From Pyronema omphalodes (lineage: Eukaryota > Ascomycota > Pezizomycetes > Pezizales > Pyronemataceae), in the NCBI GenBank assembly GCA_024516155.1, contig JAJJXM010000069.1, positions 1-64,000 of the forward strand: a DNA stretch of 64,000 nucleotides. The letters are read 5' to 3'. The translations under genes and the position numbers were made by a program. Of this stretch, positions 9,896-22,033 are shown piece after piece (the first letter of the stretch is position 1; each line of letters starts with the position of its first letter). Below the pieces are notes generated by a model, which was not told the DNA's origin, made no database searches, and saw only the letters and a program-made list of their open reading frames with translations.

Positions 9896-10601
9896 GTTGT
9901 TGTTCCTCGTTCTTCATCCATTTCATTTACTTTTTTCTCCACCTCCATCTTTCCCTCTTGTTTGACTGTAAGTTTTTCCTCATGTCAAATGTTTATCCCT
10001 CAACAGAATTTGCTAGTTCATACACCATATGCCACCGGAGGGAAAAAAGAGAGAGAGGGGGGGAATTGGGATATGAACTTCTAGATACTCGCTGAGTCAA
10101 GTACTGCAAACCAACCCCACAAATATCTACAATGCTAACCAGACAAACAGGATGCTCAGAAAACCTAAGTCTATTTATTGAAGCGAACCATGATTCCAGC
10201 ATATGTAAGGGTCAATTAAAACAGGCACAAAGCGAATGGTACAACACAGAGAGGAGGAGCAGGAGTAGGAGGGGTAAGGAGGGTGGTGGGAGGTTCCTGT
10301 ATCTATAGATAGAAGACCTGGCAATAGCTAGAAACATGTTACATAATGCGCGAGTGGTTTAGTAATTAATTTAACACATTGAAAAAATATCTGAGGTGCT
10401 TGATCAAACCACTATTGTGCAAGGTGTTTGGAGGTGTTTAGTAGGTGTTTAAAAAAGGTGTTTGAAAAGGTGTTTAAAGGTGTTTAGTAGGTGTTTAAAA
10501 AGGTGTTAAGTAAATGCATTTTGTGGGTGTTTAAATTAAACACCTTTTGTGGTTTAAAGTGTGGTTTGATTAAACACCTTTTTTCGTACTACAGGGATTG
10601 A
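9896..10601. repeat. direct repeat copy B
   Basis: Second copy of the 287-1243 segment in the same orientation, about 250 bp shorter because its GGTGTTTAAA array (10425-10510) is contracted. It follows the presumed 5' region of the LINE remnant and ends at ACAGGGATTGA, after which unrelated sequence begins. Confidence 0.75.
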
Positions 10602-11039
10602 TGAACCGTGTCTTTCATGGATGGAGTTGAGTTTGGAATTGTTGAACCTTATAGTCTTGTAATAAGGGGGAATTTGTTATGCAATGAATTGGATATTTTG
10701 TAATTGTGTCGTTTTTATTCTGTGAGTTTGGAATACCGCATCCTGTCAACGTGGGATGCTGGGCCCTACCAATTGCTCTGTCCTGGCATGGCTAGGCATT
10801 TCCTGGCTGTCGGAAAATTTTGGTACTGCAACTGTAGAAAAGGTGTAATCGCGAGATTCGAATAATCTGGTTGCATCTCTCTTTATGTATCACTGTTATT
10901 CATCACCAAATATTTTCACACTACGCGTTTGCGACAACGTTACGGCCGAATCATATTCTGTGCAGGTATCTTCATGACGACCACCCCCCCCCCCCCCCCC
11001 CCCCCCCCATAAATACCCTCAGATGATCTAGACATTAAT
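10602..11039. other. intergenic stretch with a long poly-C run
   Basis: No gene seen. It contains a homopolymer of about 25 C at 10984-11008, close to the 3' end of the BBE gene. It lies on the outer side of direct repeat B. Confidence 0.6.
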
Positions 11040-12619
11040 TCATGCCTTAGGAATCTTGAATCCACCCTTCACCAACCGCTCCCAAACATTTGTCGGATCA
11101 TACTGTTTCGCAATCTTCCTCAAAAACTTCACATTCTCCGTTCCATACGAGCCTATCGCATCCTGCCACTCCAGGGCATAATTAAGATATCTATGATTCT
11201 CATCAGCTTTGTACTTATAAGCCATTCAGTGAACATACCTATACTTATCATGCTGACCGAGCCCCTCAAGATACTTCACCATCTCCTTCTCCGTCTCTTT
11301 AAACAACCCATCAACCTTCGCATCATCCTTACTATCACCCCAAGTCGCACCAATCCAACAAATCAAGTACTCATTTCCCGCCTTTAAACCCATAACATCC
11401 TTCTTCCTGCCCATTTCCGGTCCCAACGGGATGTACAGTGACGTTACCGACAGCTCCCGGATTTTCTCACTATCAATAATCGGCCTCCACTTATCCTGAA
11501 ACAACTTCTCCATCCCCCTCATCGACTGCTTCGTCGGGGCTTTAACCGTCCACGTAAACCCTCCCGTCGAAGTGGAAGTATTAGAACCAAACCCAAAAGC
11601 GCCAGTAATATTCCCCACCGTTCTTGGACCCGTGGCATCATCTCTCCAAAGCTCTTTCCTCGCCGCAGTATAAACCGGATCAAACACAGCCGGTTTATTG
11701 GGGTGTTTATTAAACACCAACGTAACCCCCATATTAATCAACGACCCATTAGTTTTACTCAACACCGAGATCGGAACAAAATGCACATCTCTATCCCGTT
11801 TTGCGATCCCGGGAACCTGATCCAAAATCTCCGGAATGGTCCGGTTCCCACTAATTAATGCACCCCCCCAAACTCCCTTACTCACATCAACGGTGTTATA
11901 CCGGAAGCGAGTAACCACGCAAAATGGTGCTCCGGATCCCTTTAAGGCGATGAAGAGATCCGGATGTGATTTCTGGGTGACGGTGAAGACCTTCCCATCT
12001 GCTGTGGCGACTTCGTATTCGATTACGTTATCGGCTGCGAACCCCGTGGAGGAAAGGAAGAAGCTTAATCCCCCGCCTAAAGAGAAGCCGCCGACTCCTA
12101 CGGGTGGTGCGCGACCGCCGGATACTGAGACTCCTGAGCGGTCGAGTTGGTTGTAGACGTCGATCCAGCGGGCTCCGGCGCCGATATCGGCGGTTTGTTT
12201 GTCCGGGGATAGATGCACGGTGTTTAAGCGAGCGAGATTTAGGAGGACGCCATTGGAGGTGGAGGAAAAGCCGGGGTTCCAGGAATGACCGCCGGATCGG
12301 ATGGCGAAGATGGTATACCGAGCGGCAAAGGTTTTCAGGGCGAAGGCTACGGCGGAGGTGCTCCGAGGGGCGAAGATACAGTGGGGGTGTCGGATTAGGT
12401 TGTTGGCGTAGTAGGTGTTGAGGGAGTTGTAGTCTGGGGTATTGGGGAAGGTTACATCGCCGGGGAAGACTTTAGAGAGGGTTTGACACTGGGGAAGGGA
12501 GGTTAGTATTAGGAATTGCAAGAAAGACAAGGGGGATGGACTGAGCCTGTACGGTCTTGGGCCGTGACGCTGGAGATTGATATGGCTAGAAAGAGGGACA
12601 AAAGGGAAAGGGAAACCAT
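11040..12619 (-). CDS. secreted BBE-like FAD-linked oxidoreductase
   Basis: The body has the FAD_binding_4 fold with I-R-S-G-G-H-S-W, whose histidine (codon 12287-12285) is the expected 8-alpha-histidyl FAD attachment, then P-V-G-V-G-G-F-S-L-G-G-G. The cysteine of bicovalent BBE enzymes is replaced (R-A-P-P-V), so flavin is probably held by histidine alone. The C-terminal motif Y-L-N-Y is restored by removing an intron at 11191-11238 (48 nt, GTATGT...CTGATG...CATAG) that hides an in-frame TGA. Upstream, an acceptor after TACTAAC ends at 12489. The first exon probably starts at 12619 with a signal peptide (M-V-S-L-S-L-L-S-L-F-L-A). Its donor is unresolved: the good GTACAG is out of phase, while GTCACG at 12568 is in phase. 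A TATA box at 12672-12680 favours 12619 over the ATG at 12650. Such enzymes oxidise alcohols, sugars or secondary metabolites; substrate unknown. Confidence 0.88.
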
Positions 12620-12671
12620 TTTGGCCGCGGGATTTGAGGATGGTAGACATAATTCGAGATTCTCGGCCGTG

Positions 12672-12680
12672 ATATATATA
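12672..12680 (-). promoter_or_regulatory. TATA box of the BBE-like gene
   Basis: A TATATAT run about 55 bp upstream of the proposed signal-peptide ATG (12619) and only about 25 bp upstream of the alternative ATG at 12650, which would then lie at or before the transcript start. Confidence 0.45.
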
Positions 12681-14085
12681 CTCAAGCTGAGGCTGATAAA
12701 ATGAAGTTTGTATTACTTTATGACAACATAGTCTGGGGTTATTGGTTCGGCGTGTCATCATCCATTGCGCTCGTATTCCGTGTCTCATATGCAGATATGC
12801 AGTAAAGTCCGTAATCTATTTCCACGCCGGAGTGTATGTGAAGAACAAACGGATAATGTCTAGAGAACTTTTTGCTGTTCAACTGTGGAGACAATAGACG
12901 TCCAGCGCGGGTGTGGTTGCATTTCCGATTTCGTATTTACAGATCCACACGGGAGAAAGTTCAACCGCGTACTGGGTTTGGCAATTTGACAAATCATTTA
13001 CCGAAATATCCAGTTCGAAATACGATGCGCTTGGGAGGCTGTGTAGAACCTGGAGAATGGGAGAGCATATATGCGGGTGCCCCACTGGGGGTGAGATTGT
13101 GGATCAGTTACGACCCGTTCGCGAAGCGAGTCGCGGAAGAAACGCGTGACGCGTTTAAAGGAACTTTACGCGTATTTTCAGCTAGCCTTGGAAAAACATT
13201 CCCCGGAACCCGGTAAATCGAGATGATGAGCAATCATGAGCGAGATGGCTTAGGGATTTACCCAGTTAAGTGTTACCGTTGATCCGTTACTATGATCGTC
13301 CATAAATGATCGACCACGTCTGGCTGATGCTGCCTTGTGGAAGTCTTGGATGAAATTAATGATCCACTTTTGGATGACAGCAGATGGTAATTCCCTGGTG
13401 GTATCGATTATCCTTCCATGGAACCGCGTCCGATTTGTTGAGCAGATTCTTCACGAATTACACACATAAAGGGATACGATTTTGTCTCAAATTTCGTCAC
13501 TGGGAATGGTTCTGCGAGTGAGTGGAGGGGTTCATATGCAGGTCAGCGGGATTTCGAGAAGCATCACACCGCAGGACCCGCGCCTTGTGTAAATGAATGC
13601 ATATCTATTTTTACAAGCACATATGATCCTGGTGGCATATTGAGAGAAGATGAAACCTCACACATAAAGCTCCCGGGCATAGTTCTAGTATGCATATGAG
13701 GAGGAAATATCCCGACGCGAGGGTTGATAAACTGCTATGTAAAACCAGAGAATGTGTAATCTTATACGAGAGGCGGTTGCGATGTATGCTGATACCAACA
13801 TAGAAAGGATAGAAGAATAAACCGGTTGTAATTGCATGTTCCGCTTTGTTATTCCATCAAAGACATCTCCACCAAATCATAAACCCTTTTTCATCCATAG
13901 GCACAGCCCAGTTCTCCCCTTCCCGCTTCAACCCTGGGCGTCTCGACGATCGTTTCTTGTTTAGCCTCCAAACATTCGCTCACGTCAGATCCAGCCAACT
14001 CCACTTCCATCTTCCACCTTCGATAAGCCATCACGTCTCCACCAAACATTTCAAGCCACAGCTCCGAGCACCACCACTTATCACC
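12681..14085. other. intergenic, no gene seen
   Basis: About 1.4 kb between divergently oriented genes. No convincing coding frame, tRNA or repeat. It holds the promoter of the BBE-like gene (left) and the promoter and 5' leader of the gene at 14086 (right). Confidence 0.5.
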
Positions 14086-14589
14086 ATGAGAAGCTCTCAT
14101 CTCGACTCCCACCACCATCCCCTCGGCGATCACTCTTATACAGGCAGCAGCCTCGACCGCTATGGCATCTACTGGCCCACCACGGAATTATGGGACCAGC
14201 TCATCGCCCAAGGCCTTAAAAGCCGCGGTATGCTAATCTTTGAGTGGTTGATCGTTTCCTACGTCGTTGTTATCACTGCTTGGGCTCATTTCTTCGCGTT
14301 CAAGTGGATTTGTCTTTACCTTCTCAGCTTGATGGCTCCAAAGGAAGCGGATAGTTGGGATTTGGATGAGGTTGATCCGGATGAGATGCCGCTGAAGACG
14401 TTCTGGAGAAGAGTTCAGGAAAGACGGGATAAGAAGAGGGAGAGGAAGAGGGAGGATAGAGAGTATAAAAAGGCTGTGAAGGAGTGGAAGAAGAAGAGAC
14501 GGCTAACTTCGACGACGTCGTTTTTCGAGGGACCTGGTGCTGGTGGGGATACTCTGACTAGGACTAGCACTCGGAGATACTCCTTTTAA
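14086..14589 (+). CDS. small single-pass membrane protein with basic tail
   Basis: 167 residues. The frame is open upstream to 13846, but the start at 14086 has a good context (ATCACCATGA) and what precedes it reads like untranslated leader. The N-terminus is rich in His and Ser. One hydrophobic segment lies at about residues 55-80 (L-I-V-S-Y-V-V-V-I-T-A-W). A short acidic stretch (D-L-D-E-V-D-P-D-E-M) and a strongly basic, probably helical region (R-R-V-Q-E-R-R-D-K-K-R-E-R-K) follow. A membrane protein with a cytosolic charged tail is the natural reading. I do not recognise the family. Confidence 0.6.
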   Translation: MRSSHLDSHHHPLGDHSYTGSSLDRYGIYWPTTELWDQLIAQGLKSRGMLIFEWLIVSYVVVITAWAHFFAFKWICLYLLSLMAPKEADSWDLDEVDPDEMPLKTFWRRVQERRDKKRERKREDREYKKAVKEWKKKRRLTSTTSFFEGPGAGGDTLTRTSTRRYSF

Positions 14590-15234
14590 GGCGCATCAAC
14601 TTCGGTGGAAATGATATTGCAGACTGGATATGTGGAGGACAGAAATCCGCACAGACGTCTTTGCGCTTTACGTCGCGTATATCATGTTGCGAGCTGGTTT
14701 CATGAAGAAGGAGGTTGGAATGGCGTTATCATGGAATTTAACAAGCTGTAAGCTGTATGGTGGTTTTACTTGAAAACCTACAAGAAGGACATACCTGAAC
14801 AATATTTCGCAATACATCTCTAATACATCCTATTTAACGTCCATTTCCTATGCATACTTCGTGAAAGCTATCGCTTCTTGAAATCTCACAGCATCTTGTA
14901 CTGCGAGTGACATCAACAATAGTACATAGACCCATACCAACATAGGTGTGTATACTGATATCCAAAGAACCCTACACTATTGAATTTTTTTTTTTCCCTT
15001 GATACCATCCACCACCGGCATCTCACAAGCAGGATTCAATTTCCTCCCATCAAATCCCTATTAACCAACCATATCCCTTTCTAATTCACTGAATCCATAA
15101 TACAATATTTATCCCCCGTTATATAAAACCAACCACTCGATACCCTGCTACCTCATCCACATCTTCATCGTTTCGTATTCGATTACAAAGTTACAAACTC
15201 GAAACTTCAAACTGTAGCTAACTACACCACCACC
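14590..15234. other. intergenic, no gene seen
   Basis: AT-rich spacer. Near its right end is a TATA box (TATATAAAAC at about 15119-15128) 108 bp before the next start codon. Confidence 0.5.
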
Positions 15235-16053
15235 ATGAACTCAACCACCATGAACTCCACCACCCTAACCCCCAGCCTAACCCTCACCACCCTCACCGCC
15301 GCCATAGCCACAACCACAACCCTCCCAACCCCCTACACCATATCCCCCACCCCCACAAGTCCCCCGGCGAGCACAGAGATTTCCCGAGGAATAGAAGACC
15401 CCCCGATACCAACCTACAAACATATCCCCCCCGTAGCATGGTTTATATTCTTTCTTATCGTTATGATACTATTGTTGTCGCTTTATCAGGTTGTTAAGTA
15501 CCGGATTAAGACTGCGAGGCGGATGCGGGCGGGGCTTGCGGGACGGGGAAGGGGTGGGGGTGATGTTGAACTTGTTGCCGAGGTGGGCGGGAAGAGTGAT
15601 GCGGCATCTTCGGCATCTTCGGTATCTTTGGCATCTGTCAATAACCCAGGATCGGGGAATATCCAGAGACCTTATAACCCTAATCTGAATCCGGGGAGTT
15701 ATGCATCTTCTCCAGCTTATCCAGCTTATCCATCACACGCATCCCACCCAGCTTCCGCCGCTACAAATAGTTCCACATCCCTAAGCTCCTTCAGCAGCAT
15801 CAACACAACCCCCGGAACGTTCCGGAACAATTCCATTTTCGATGCGAAGGCGAAACAGAAGTTGAAGGAGAAGATATTGAAGAAAGCTGCTGAGGCGAGG
15901 GTTCGGGATAGGGGGGTGGTAGTTGGGGCGGGGGTGGTGGCGGGGTTGGGGATGGGGGTGGGGGATACCAGTGGGACTGCACAGGAGGGAGATGTTGACG
16001 GAATTAGGAGGATGGAGAGGGTTTATAACGATGCTGGGAGAAGGTATAGTTGA
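15235..16053 (+). CDS. Ser/Thr-rich single-pass membrane protein
   Basis: 272 residues. The N-terminal 60 or so are almost pure Thr/Ser/Pro/Ala, as in heavily O-glycosylated outer domains. A clear transmembrane helix follows (V-A-W-F-I-F-F-L-I-V-M-I-L-L-L-S-L-Y, about 66-85), then a basic stop-transfer stretch (K-Y-R-I-K-T-A-R-R-M-R) and a glycine/serine-rich tail with a short Lys-rich helix (A-K-Q-K-L-K-E-K-I-L-K-K). There is no cleavable signal peptide, so a type III (N-out) topology is likely. This resembles fungal wall-stress sensor-like or mid2-like proteins, but no WSC or Mid2 domain is seen. A second ATG five codons in (15250) is an alternative start. A TATA box lies at 15119. Confidence 0.65.
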   Translation: MNSTTMNSTTLTPSLTLTTLTAAIATTTTLPTPYTISPTPTSPPASTEISRGIEDPPIPTYKHIPPVAWFIFFLIVMILLLSLYQVVKYRIKTARRMRAGLAGRGRGGGDVELVAEVGGKSDAASSASSVSLASVNNPGSGNIQRPYNPNLNPGSYASSPAYPAYPSHASHPASAATNSSTSLSSFSSINTTPGTFRNNSIFDAKAKQKLKEKILKKAAEARVRDRGVVVGAGVVAGLGMGVGDTSGTAQEGDVDGIRRMERVYNDAGRRYS

Positions 16054-19000
16054 TGCGGGTGGTTTATGGATGATATGGGTCAAGATCTACAGCGGGATTT
16101 GATTTTTTTTGTTGGTGAGGTGTTGATTTTTTATGTCGGCTGGGTGATGTATTATACTGTCTTGATGCCTGTTTTGATTGTTTACCGGACTTGTTTCTTG
16201 AGTATTATGTTGGTCCGCGTGATAGGTTTTGATAATCGAGTGAGAGTGTATGATGAATGCTCGGCTGTTATAAGTAATCTGCGAGAAACTGGCGGGAATT
16301 CTGTGGAGATCGGCGTATAACTGGAATATGAACCTTTGGTAGCTGCTGTAATGTTGTCTATTGTTTACGATGCGAAATTGTGCATTGCGAGAGGCCTGAT
16401 TTGATGAGTACAGTATGTATGGAGTATGCAATGGTCGTATTGCTTTTTTTTTCGGTACCATGTTTCTTTGTCTTGGCTATATCCTGAGTAGCTGTCGATC
16501 ATTATTATATCATTTGATACTGTAGTTTGATTGATATCCATCTATCAATCTCTGAGGATAAAAACCTGCTGTGTGTCTCTCAGGGTTTACATCGTAACCG
16601 CTAAACATTTTATTGCACGCATGCCATTTCATTTTCATTCCTTATTAATGAAGTAGTTATTTCATTTTCAGTAAAATGCAAAGTCAGGTCATGCATAAAA
16701 TCCGAAGAACATTCCCTGCATTGATATTTCTTGTCCCCAGTAAATCGGCTCTCGACTCTATGGCAATGCTTGCACCCTCGAGTGACACTTGATGTATTGG
16801 CTTGGCTTGCAGAGTTTTCGCCGCAGCGGTGATCGGTGGTAAACGGTGCAGTTTCTATCACCAATAAAGCTAGCTTGCCAGCTACAGATGCCCGAATAAG
16901 AATCACTTAGCAGCGCGATACCCAGTTTCGCTTAGGCGTCAGCAACACTAGATCAAAAAAGGAAACACATCGCAGCTTACTTTCACGATGTTTACCCGCC
17001 AAACGCCCACTTTAAAAACCTGACGCCTCCCTCTCCACCATTCCGCAAGGCTCACTCCACCTCAACACCACGAGCACCCTCGACGGGATCGCTTCAGCAC
17101 TTTACGATATGTTCATAGTTGATAATAAACTAATCCCGCCATTCCCTCCATCTGTCCGCAGTTCCAGTTCCCTATCTGTGATTCACCGCGCGATCCAGCA
17201 CTTCCCGTACAGGGTACTCAACCTTCCCATTTTCTCAACGATGCTTCCTTCGGCTTCATCCACATTACAATATGTATCAAAGACAAAACTTATATGATGA
17301 ACAACCTAAACACTGAAAATCTTGATGCGACCATAAACCGTTTGGTTTTTGTGTTGCTGTGAGAACAGAAATTGGTAATTCTGATCGAGTTTTGGATTTG
17401 GTACTTTGTTGGCTGTCGCTGGCTGTCGCTGGGACTTCGTGATGGGTCGATGTTGGTTAAGTAAAGGCTTCGTGCTCTGTGTGAAATTTTGCTATGCTGT
17501 GTTGTGTGTGAAGTCGGTGTGAATTGATTCGGCTATCCTGGTGTCTTACGGCACGCCGACGGTCTCATCATGCCCCCGGTTGCCGACACCGAGCACGCGT
17601 ACCGTGAACTTTTCGCGTATAGAAAATGGCTGCGACTGAAATTTCCGTGGCAGCTTCGACGCCATAAGTTCATGTTGATTAGAACACCGACGCCATATAA
17701 AACTGCTCGACATCCCACGATTCCAAGAGTCGCAATTCATCTGAATGCGATTGCGCGAATATATACCGGAGTCTAGAGGGGCATTGAACGATCACGCTCG
17801 CGGACCTCACGTGTAGTGGGGTTCTTTAGCTGATAGCTGATGCGGCTCTGGGGTATGGATGTGGATGTGGTATCTGTCGGCACTGGCACTGCTACTACCA
17901 TCACCAATTAGCACGCTACCGTTGAGATTTTACCAAACCATTTTCAACCGGTAGAATATCACATGTATGGATGTGTGTATCCTGAGTCACTGATATATAA
18001 TCTTCGAATAAACCATTGTAGCTGCTATATGACGATTTCCCGTATATTGAAGCATGATATATCACTCATACCAATTGATCAGTGGCGGGATATGGAATCT
18101 TGGGAATGGGGAAAATGGGGAAGGATATGGGATATATGGATATATGGATATATGGATATGGTACTTGAAGGTAATAGGTATACGTGCTGTTGGAAATTAT
18201 ATCAAGTCTGGCATATTTTTCTAGATGGTATATGTTATGCGAACGTGATGAAAGGGGTATCATGTGCTCAGTCTAGCCTCACAGGTTGTTATACGTTGGA
18301 ATTTGGATTAGGATTAGGATTAGGTAGGATTAAAAGCAAGTGCACTTTGCTGCTGCATTATTCTTGGATGAGAGGTTGCTGAGGGACATTCTGGAGACCT
18401 TGGAAGAGATATATTGAGAAAGTGTGACGAGTAGGATAGCATCATGATCAAGGTACCACGCTTTTCTAGGGGTGGAAATGTAATGGATGGGAAATGTTAT
18501 GGTATCTATATGTAGCTACCAGTAGTTATCAGCTGTTTAAAATCTTACCTTACAAATGAATGATGAATCAATGTCAAAGGTGTTGCAACGGAATACATAG
18601 TATTTTTTGACTGACATGATAAACTACTGATGCCTACTGGTCCTGCCTGGTAACTGTAGACTGTAGTCTCCGGACTTCGGTATCGTGATGAATCATGTTC
18701 AAGCTTCATGTATAGACGGCTGGTTTCTATGCTTTATTGTTGGTGTTTTATCTTATATGTTGATTTTTTACGGAGGATAATGATGGTGTTGGATATGTCA
18801 TATATTCGACGGTGGGGCTTGTTGAGGATAAGGATTATGTCAAGATACGTACGTCCGGCTGACTGCTGTTCTCTCGTTAAGAAAGGTAGAACAATCAGGC
18901 GTGGATTACGATAAAGCTGGTGGCTTGATGTATAACATTGTATCCGTGTGAAGGGGAAATGGGACGATGGTCGTAGTACGGGGCCCAGAAAGTCAGGTGA

Positions 19001-19539
19001 TATGCTGGCCGCTGGCGCACTTCGACACCACGAGCTAGAACATGATGTAACTAAAGACTCTGCGAAATAAACATAGTATTATTAACATTAACAATTGAAT
19101 ACAATAAATACACAAGGGTTGATTTTATCTTCAGAAATCAAAAACGCCCAAAAGTAAATTTTGAGTGCGAATATCTATCTCACGATACTCCAGCAACGAC
19201 AACACCACCCCTCACCATGCAACATCCGCATGGTAACTCACACCCCTCCACATCCCCTCACAAAATCATTATCCAGTCGCCAGTTCCCAATCATTTAAAC
19301 CCCAGCCAAATTGAATTGTTCCCCAACCATTATATGATATTCAACACCAAAAGACAAGATGCTACACCTATATCCTCCCAGTCCAATTCCACATCCACCC
19401 CATCCTAGCCACCTTCCGCACACTGTATCAGAACCTAAGGGTCAATTCTGTCACCGCGATTTTATACAGGCTTCTACTATCACTAAGCGCAACTTTAACC
19501 TATTCTTATCTTTGTCGTTATCTTTATCCCGTACCAATA
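16054..19539. other. long intergenic stretch
   Basis: About 3.5 kb with no convincing gene apart from the weak reading frame listed at 16610. It has a short ATATGG-type microsatellite (about 18135-18162) and a (GGATTA)-like run at about 18302-18325. The right end is the promoter/leader of the gene at 19540. Confidence 0.5.
16610..16906 (-). CDS. possible small zinc-ribbon-like protein (weak)
   Basis: 98 codons with two C-x2-C pairs 15 residues apart (C-K-H-C ... C-R-E-C), a spacing that could bind one zinc. The N-terminus is unclear; an upstream exon may exist, since a plausible donor GTAAGC lies near 17000 on this strand. No promoter signal or homologue is recognised. It may be chance. Confidence 0.25.
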   Translation of the reverse strand: MILIRASVAGKLALLVIETAPFTTDHRCGENSASQANTSSVTRGCKHCHRVESRFTGDKKYQCRECSSDFMHDLTLHFTENEITTSLIRNENEMACVQ

Positions 19540-19977
19540 ATGGCCCCGAGACAACCTAAAGCGCAATGGTGCATTAAAATCACCCGGAAGTCAGTATCAA
19601 CCTCTCCCTCCTCTCTCTTCTCTCTCTCCCTTTCTCTCTCGTCTCTCTCTCTCCCTCCTCCTCACTCCCAACCCCCCCCCCCCCCCCCCCCCCCCCGCGT
19701 CTCCAGTCCCTCTAACACGCCCAGATCACGAAGCACCCGCGCCATCCGACTCTCCGACATCCGCGACTGGTTCGGCAGCAACACCACACGAGTAAAACAA
19801 GACGGAAGCGGCAACTGGTTAATCGCCTATGATACCGAGGATCATTGTCGAGAGCATATTGATTTTGCGGAGGAGAATACTGGGATGAGTAAAGTTGCTT
19901 TGGCGGAGGCGGTTTATACCCTCTGGGCGGTTACCGAGAATGATTTGTTGGCGGGGTTTGGGGCTTTTGGAGTTTGA
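19540..19977 (+). CDS. unrecognised small protein, paralogue A (two exons)
   Basis: Exons 19540-19589 and 19725-19977, joined in phase 2, give 100 residues. The intron (19590-19724) starts GTCAGT, holds a CT-rich run and a long poly-C tract, and ends CGCCCAG. Read through, it would encode an implausible Ser/Pro run. After splicing, exon 1 ends ...W-C-I-K-I-T-R-K and exon 2 carries D-G-S-G-N-W-L-I-A-Y-D-T-E-D-H-C-R. The gene at 22034-22697 on the other strand shows the same layout: micro-exon ending W-x-I-x(3-4)-R-K, the same intron phase, then D-G-x-W-x2-A-Y-E-S-E-E-x-C-R. The two are diverged paralogues. No signal peptide or membrane segment; function unknown. Confidence 0.6.
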   Translation: MAPRQPKAQWCIKITRKSVSTSPSSLFSLSLSLSSLSLPPPHSQPPPPPPPPRVSSPSNTPRSRSTRAIRLSDIRDWFGSNTTRVKQDGSGNWLIAYDTEDHCREHIDFAEENTGMSKVALAEAVYTLWAVTENDLLAGFGAFGV

Positions 19978-22033
19978 ACGGGGTTGTGTTGGAGGGTTGT
20001 TGGTGGTGGTGATCCATGGATGGATGGATGCGGTTTGATTTTTGAGTATTTTGTTTTTTTGAGTTGAGGGGGATTTTAATGGAGGGTTGTAGTCAGCAAT
20101 GAGTATGCCAGGAAACTTACGGTTGGAAAGATCAATGATGAGTATATAAACAGTGATACACGACAATGTGTAAGGAAAGGTGGCCGTGTGTGAGGAGCCT
20201 AGGGAACAAAGATTCTCACATTGTAACAGACATTAACAGCGGTTCTTAAGAACAGCGGGTAGATAATGATAACGTTGACTACAGTTATGGTCTACAGTCT
20301 CTCGATGGAGGATATTGAAAACTTCAGCGTAGATAAGGATGGAGAAAGAGCAACAGAATTGGTGATGTTTCGTAAATCTCAAGTGTAGAACTTTCTTGTC
20401 GTTGATGTATGTTTTGCTGGCTTCCGAATATTTTCGTATATTGAATCAATGTATCCCAGTGGAAAACTTCCCGTAGATATATAGTAACGGACAGAAGAGC
20501 CTGTTACCGTTCAAGCTTGTTATGTCTTGAGAAAAACATGGCGAATTCTTCGGAGCGAGTGTATCACTTCCCAATATACCACAACAGGCCAACAGAGTTG
20601 ATAAAATAGACGGCGTGAACAATGGCGTCGTATAGAGCTTCCGCGGAGAGTGGTATTCAAGTAACTGCTAGTTATAACGTAGCTTTGCCCAGTCCAAGAA
20701 TGTTCTATCAGAATAAGTGAAAATAGTATGTATACACTTTAAACCTCTCCTCTATCCTCCATCACTGGATAGTAGCTTGTGGAGGATTGCAGGACTTCTG
20801 GAACTGATACAAGAGAGGCAATCTTGTGCTCTGCTCCTGTCTGCTGCTGGTAGGACTAGGTATTCATTATATCAACATTAGGCTTCCAGCTTCTCATCAG
20901 AATTTATCTTCACTGACGCTCAGAGATTCACCACAATCAAGACTGTCTTAATAACTAACCACAATCAAGCCATTCTCACTTAGCATCTCACATTATCCAA
21001 CTGGTCCATGATGGTGATGGTGATACTCACCCTCACCTCCGGGAAGAGCTACCACCGGACACGATGGTTTCATCTTTTCTTTTTCATCGCCGTCATACAC
21101 GTCCCCTAGTCAGAATCCCTATCTCGATACCAAGTTTCAAAGAAACTGCACAAAGCGGAAGTATACAGAAAGAAAAGGAATAGAGTTAAATTTGAGACAG
21201 TCAGAAGTTCCTAGGAATGTGCACTTCGGTTTCCGTAGAATGGTGGAAGGCGGAGAATATACGTTCCCTTTGATTATGACCGGGGAGATAGTTTGGAGTA
21301 TTACCGTTGTCTGTATGGTTTCATATACAGTCGACTGTAGTTCTACACAGGAGAATTTCAAGTGCAAAAGTCAGATGCCAGGTGTCGCATACCGCAGCGC
21401 AGCTAACCGGCCCGTTTGTCGGAGTTTAGTTTCGCTACGGTGGATATTCCAGAAGCCCAAGACCCACAACGCTAGAAGTCTGAAGTCCAAAGATGAAACA
21501 AGAGGTCATAAGGGAAATGTGATAAATGACGTGGATTAGTTCCATCAAAGCCGCCAAGAATATCATCTTATCTAAATCGCGTTACACAGGTGAGAATAGC
21601 ACCATACGGCGTACTTACCCTGCGTAATGATCGTCATCGCGCGTGGTTCAGACAGGCCCCGTCGCGTTGCTACAAGTGCTACAAGTGCTACAAGCGACAG
21701 GATCGACACAACAACAACGCTCAGTCTTTATCGCCCTATGGTACGGTTCTATACGCCGTTTCGGATTCGCGATATGATCTTCGTCGCTTCGATACGCGCT
21801 TTTCGGTTTCACTTGTATCGGCCATAGACACAGACGTTCGCAACTTTTCCGAGTCGACGCGCGCGCCGTGTGGATGTTCCTGCTACTGTTTACCTTACCT
21901 CCCGTCACTACAACAGCAGCAGCTCACGGGATCATCGAAACTTCTAGTTATAGAGATTCTACATAATGGATACCGTAGCTCCTCGATTATTGGAATTACG
22001 CTTTGTTTATTACTTAATCACATTGAACAGCTT
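19978..22033. other. intergenic between the two paralogues
   Basis: About 2 kb. No convincing gene. An open frame at 21192-21539 (+) lacks codon or domain support. Frames at 21590-22201 (+) lie mostly antisense to the last exon of paralogue B. Confidence 0.45.

Noticed and set aside
11191..11238. Nonsense mutation (TGA) in the BBE-like gene
   Set aside because: The stop lies in a 48-nt segment with GTATGT, CTGATG and CATAG signals; removing it restores a typical C-terminal motif in frame.
19590..19724. Ser/Pro-rich coding insert in paralogue A
   Set aside because: It has splice signals, a phase match with paralogue B, and a CT-rich plus poly-C composition; it is best read as an intron.
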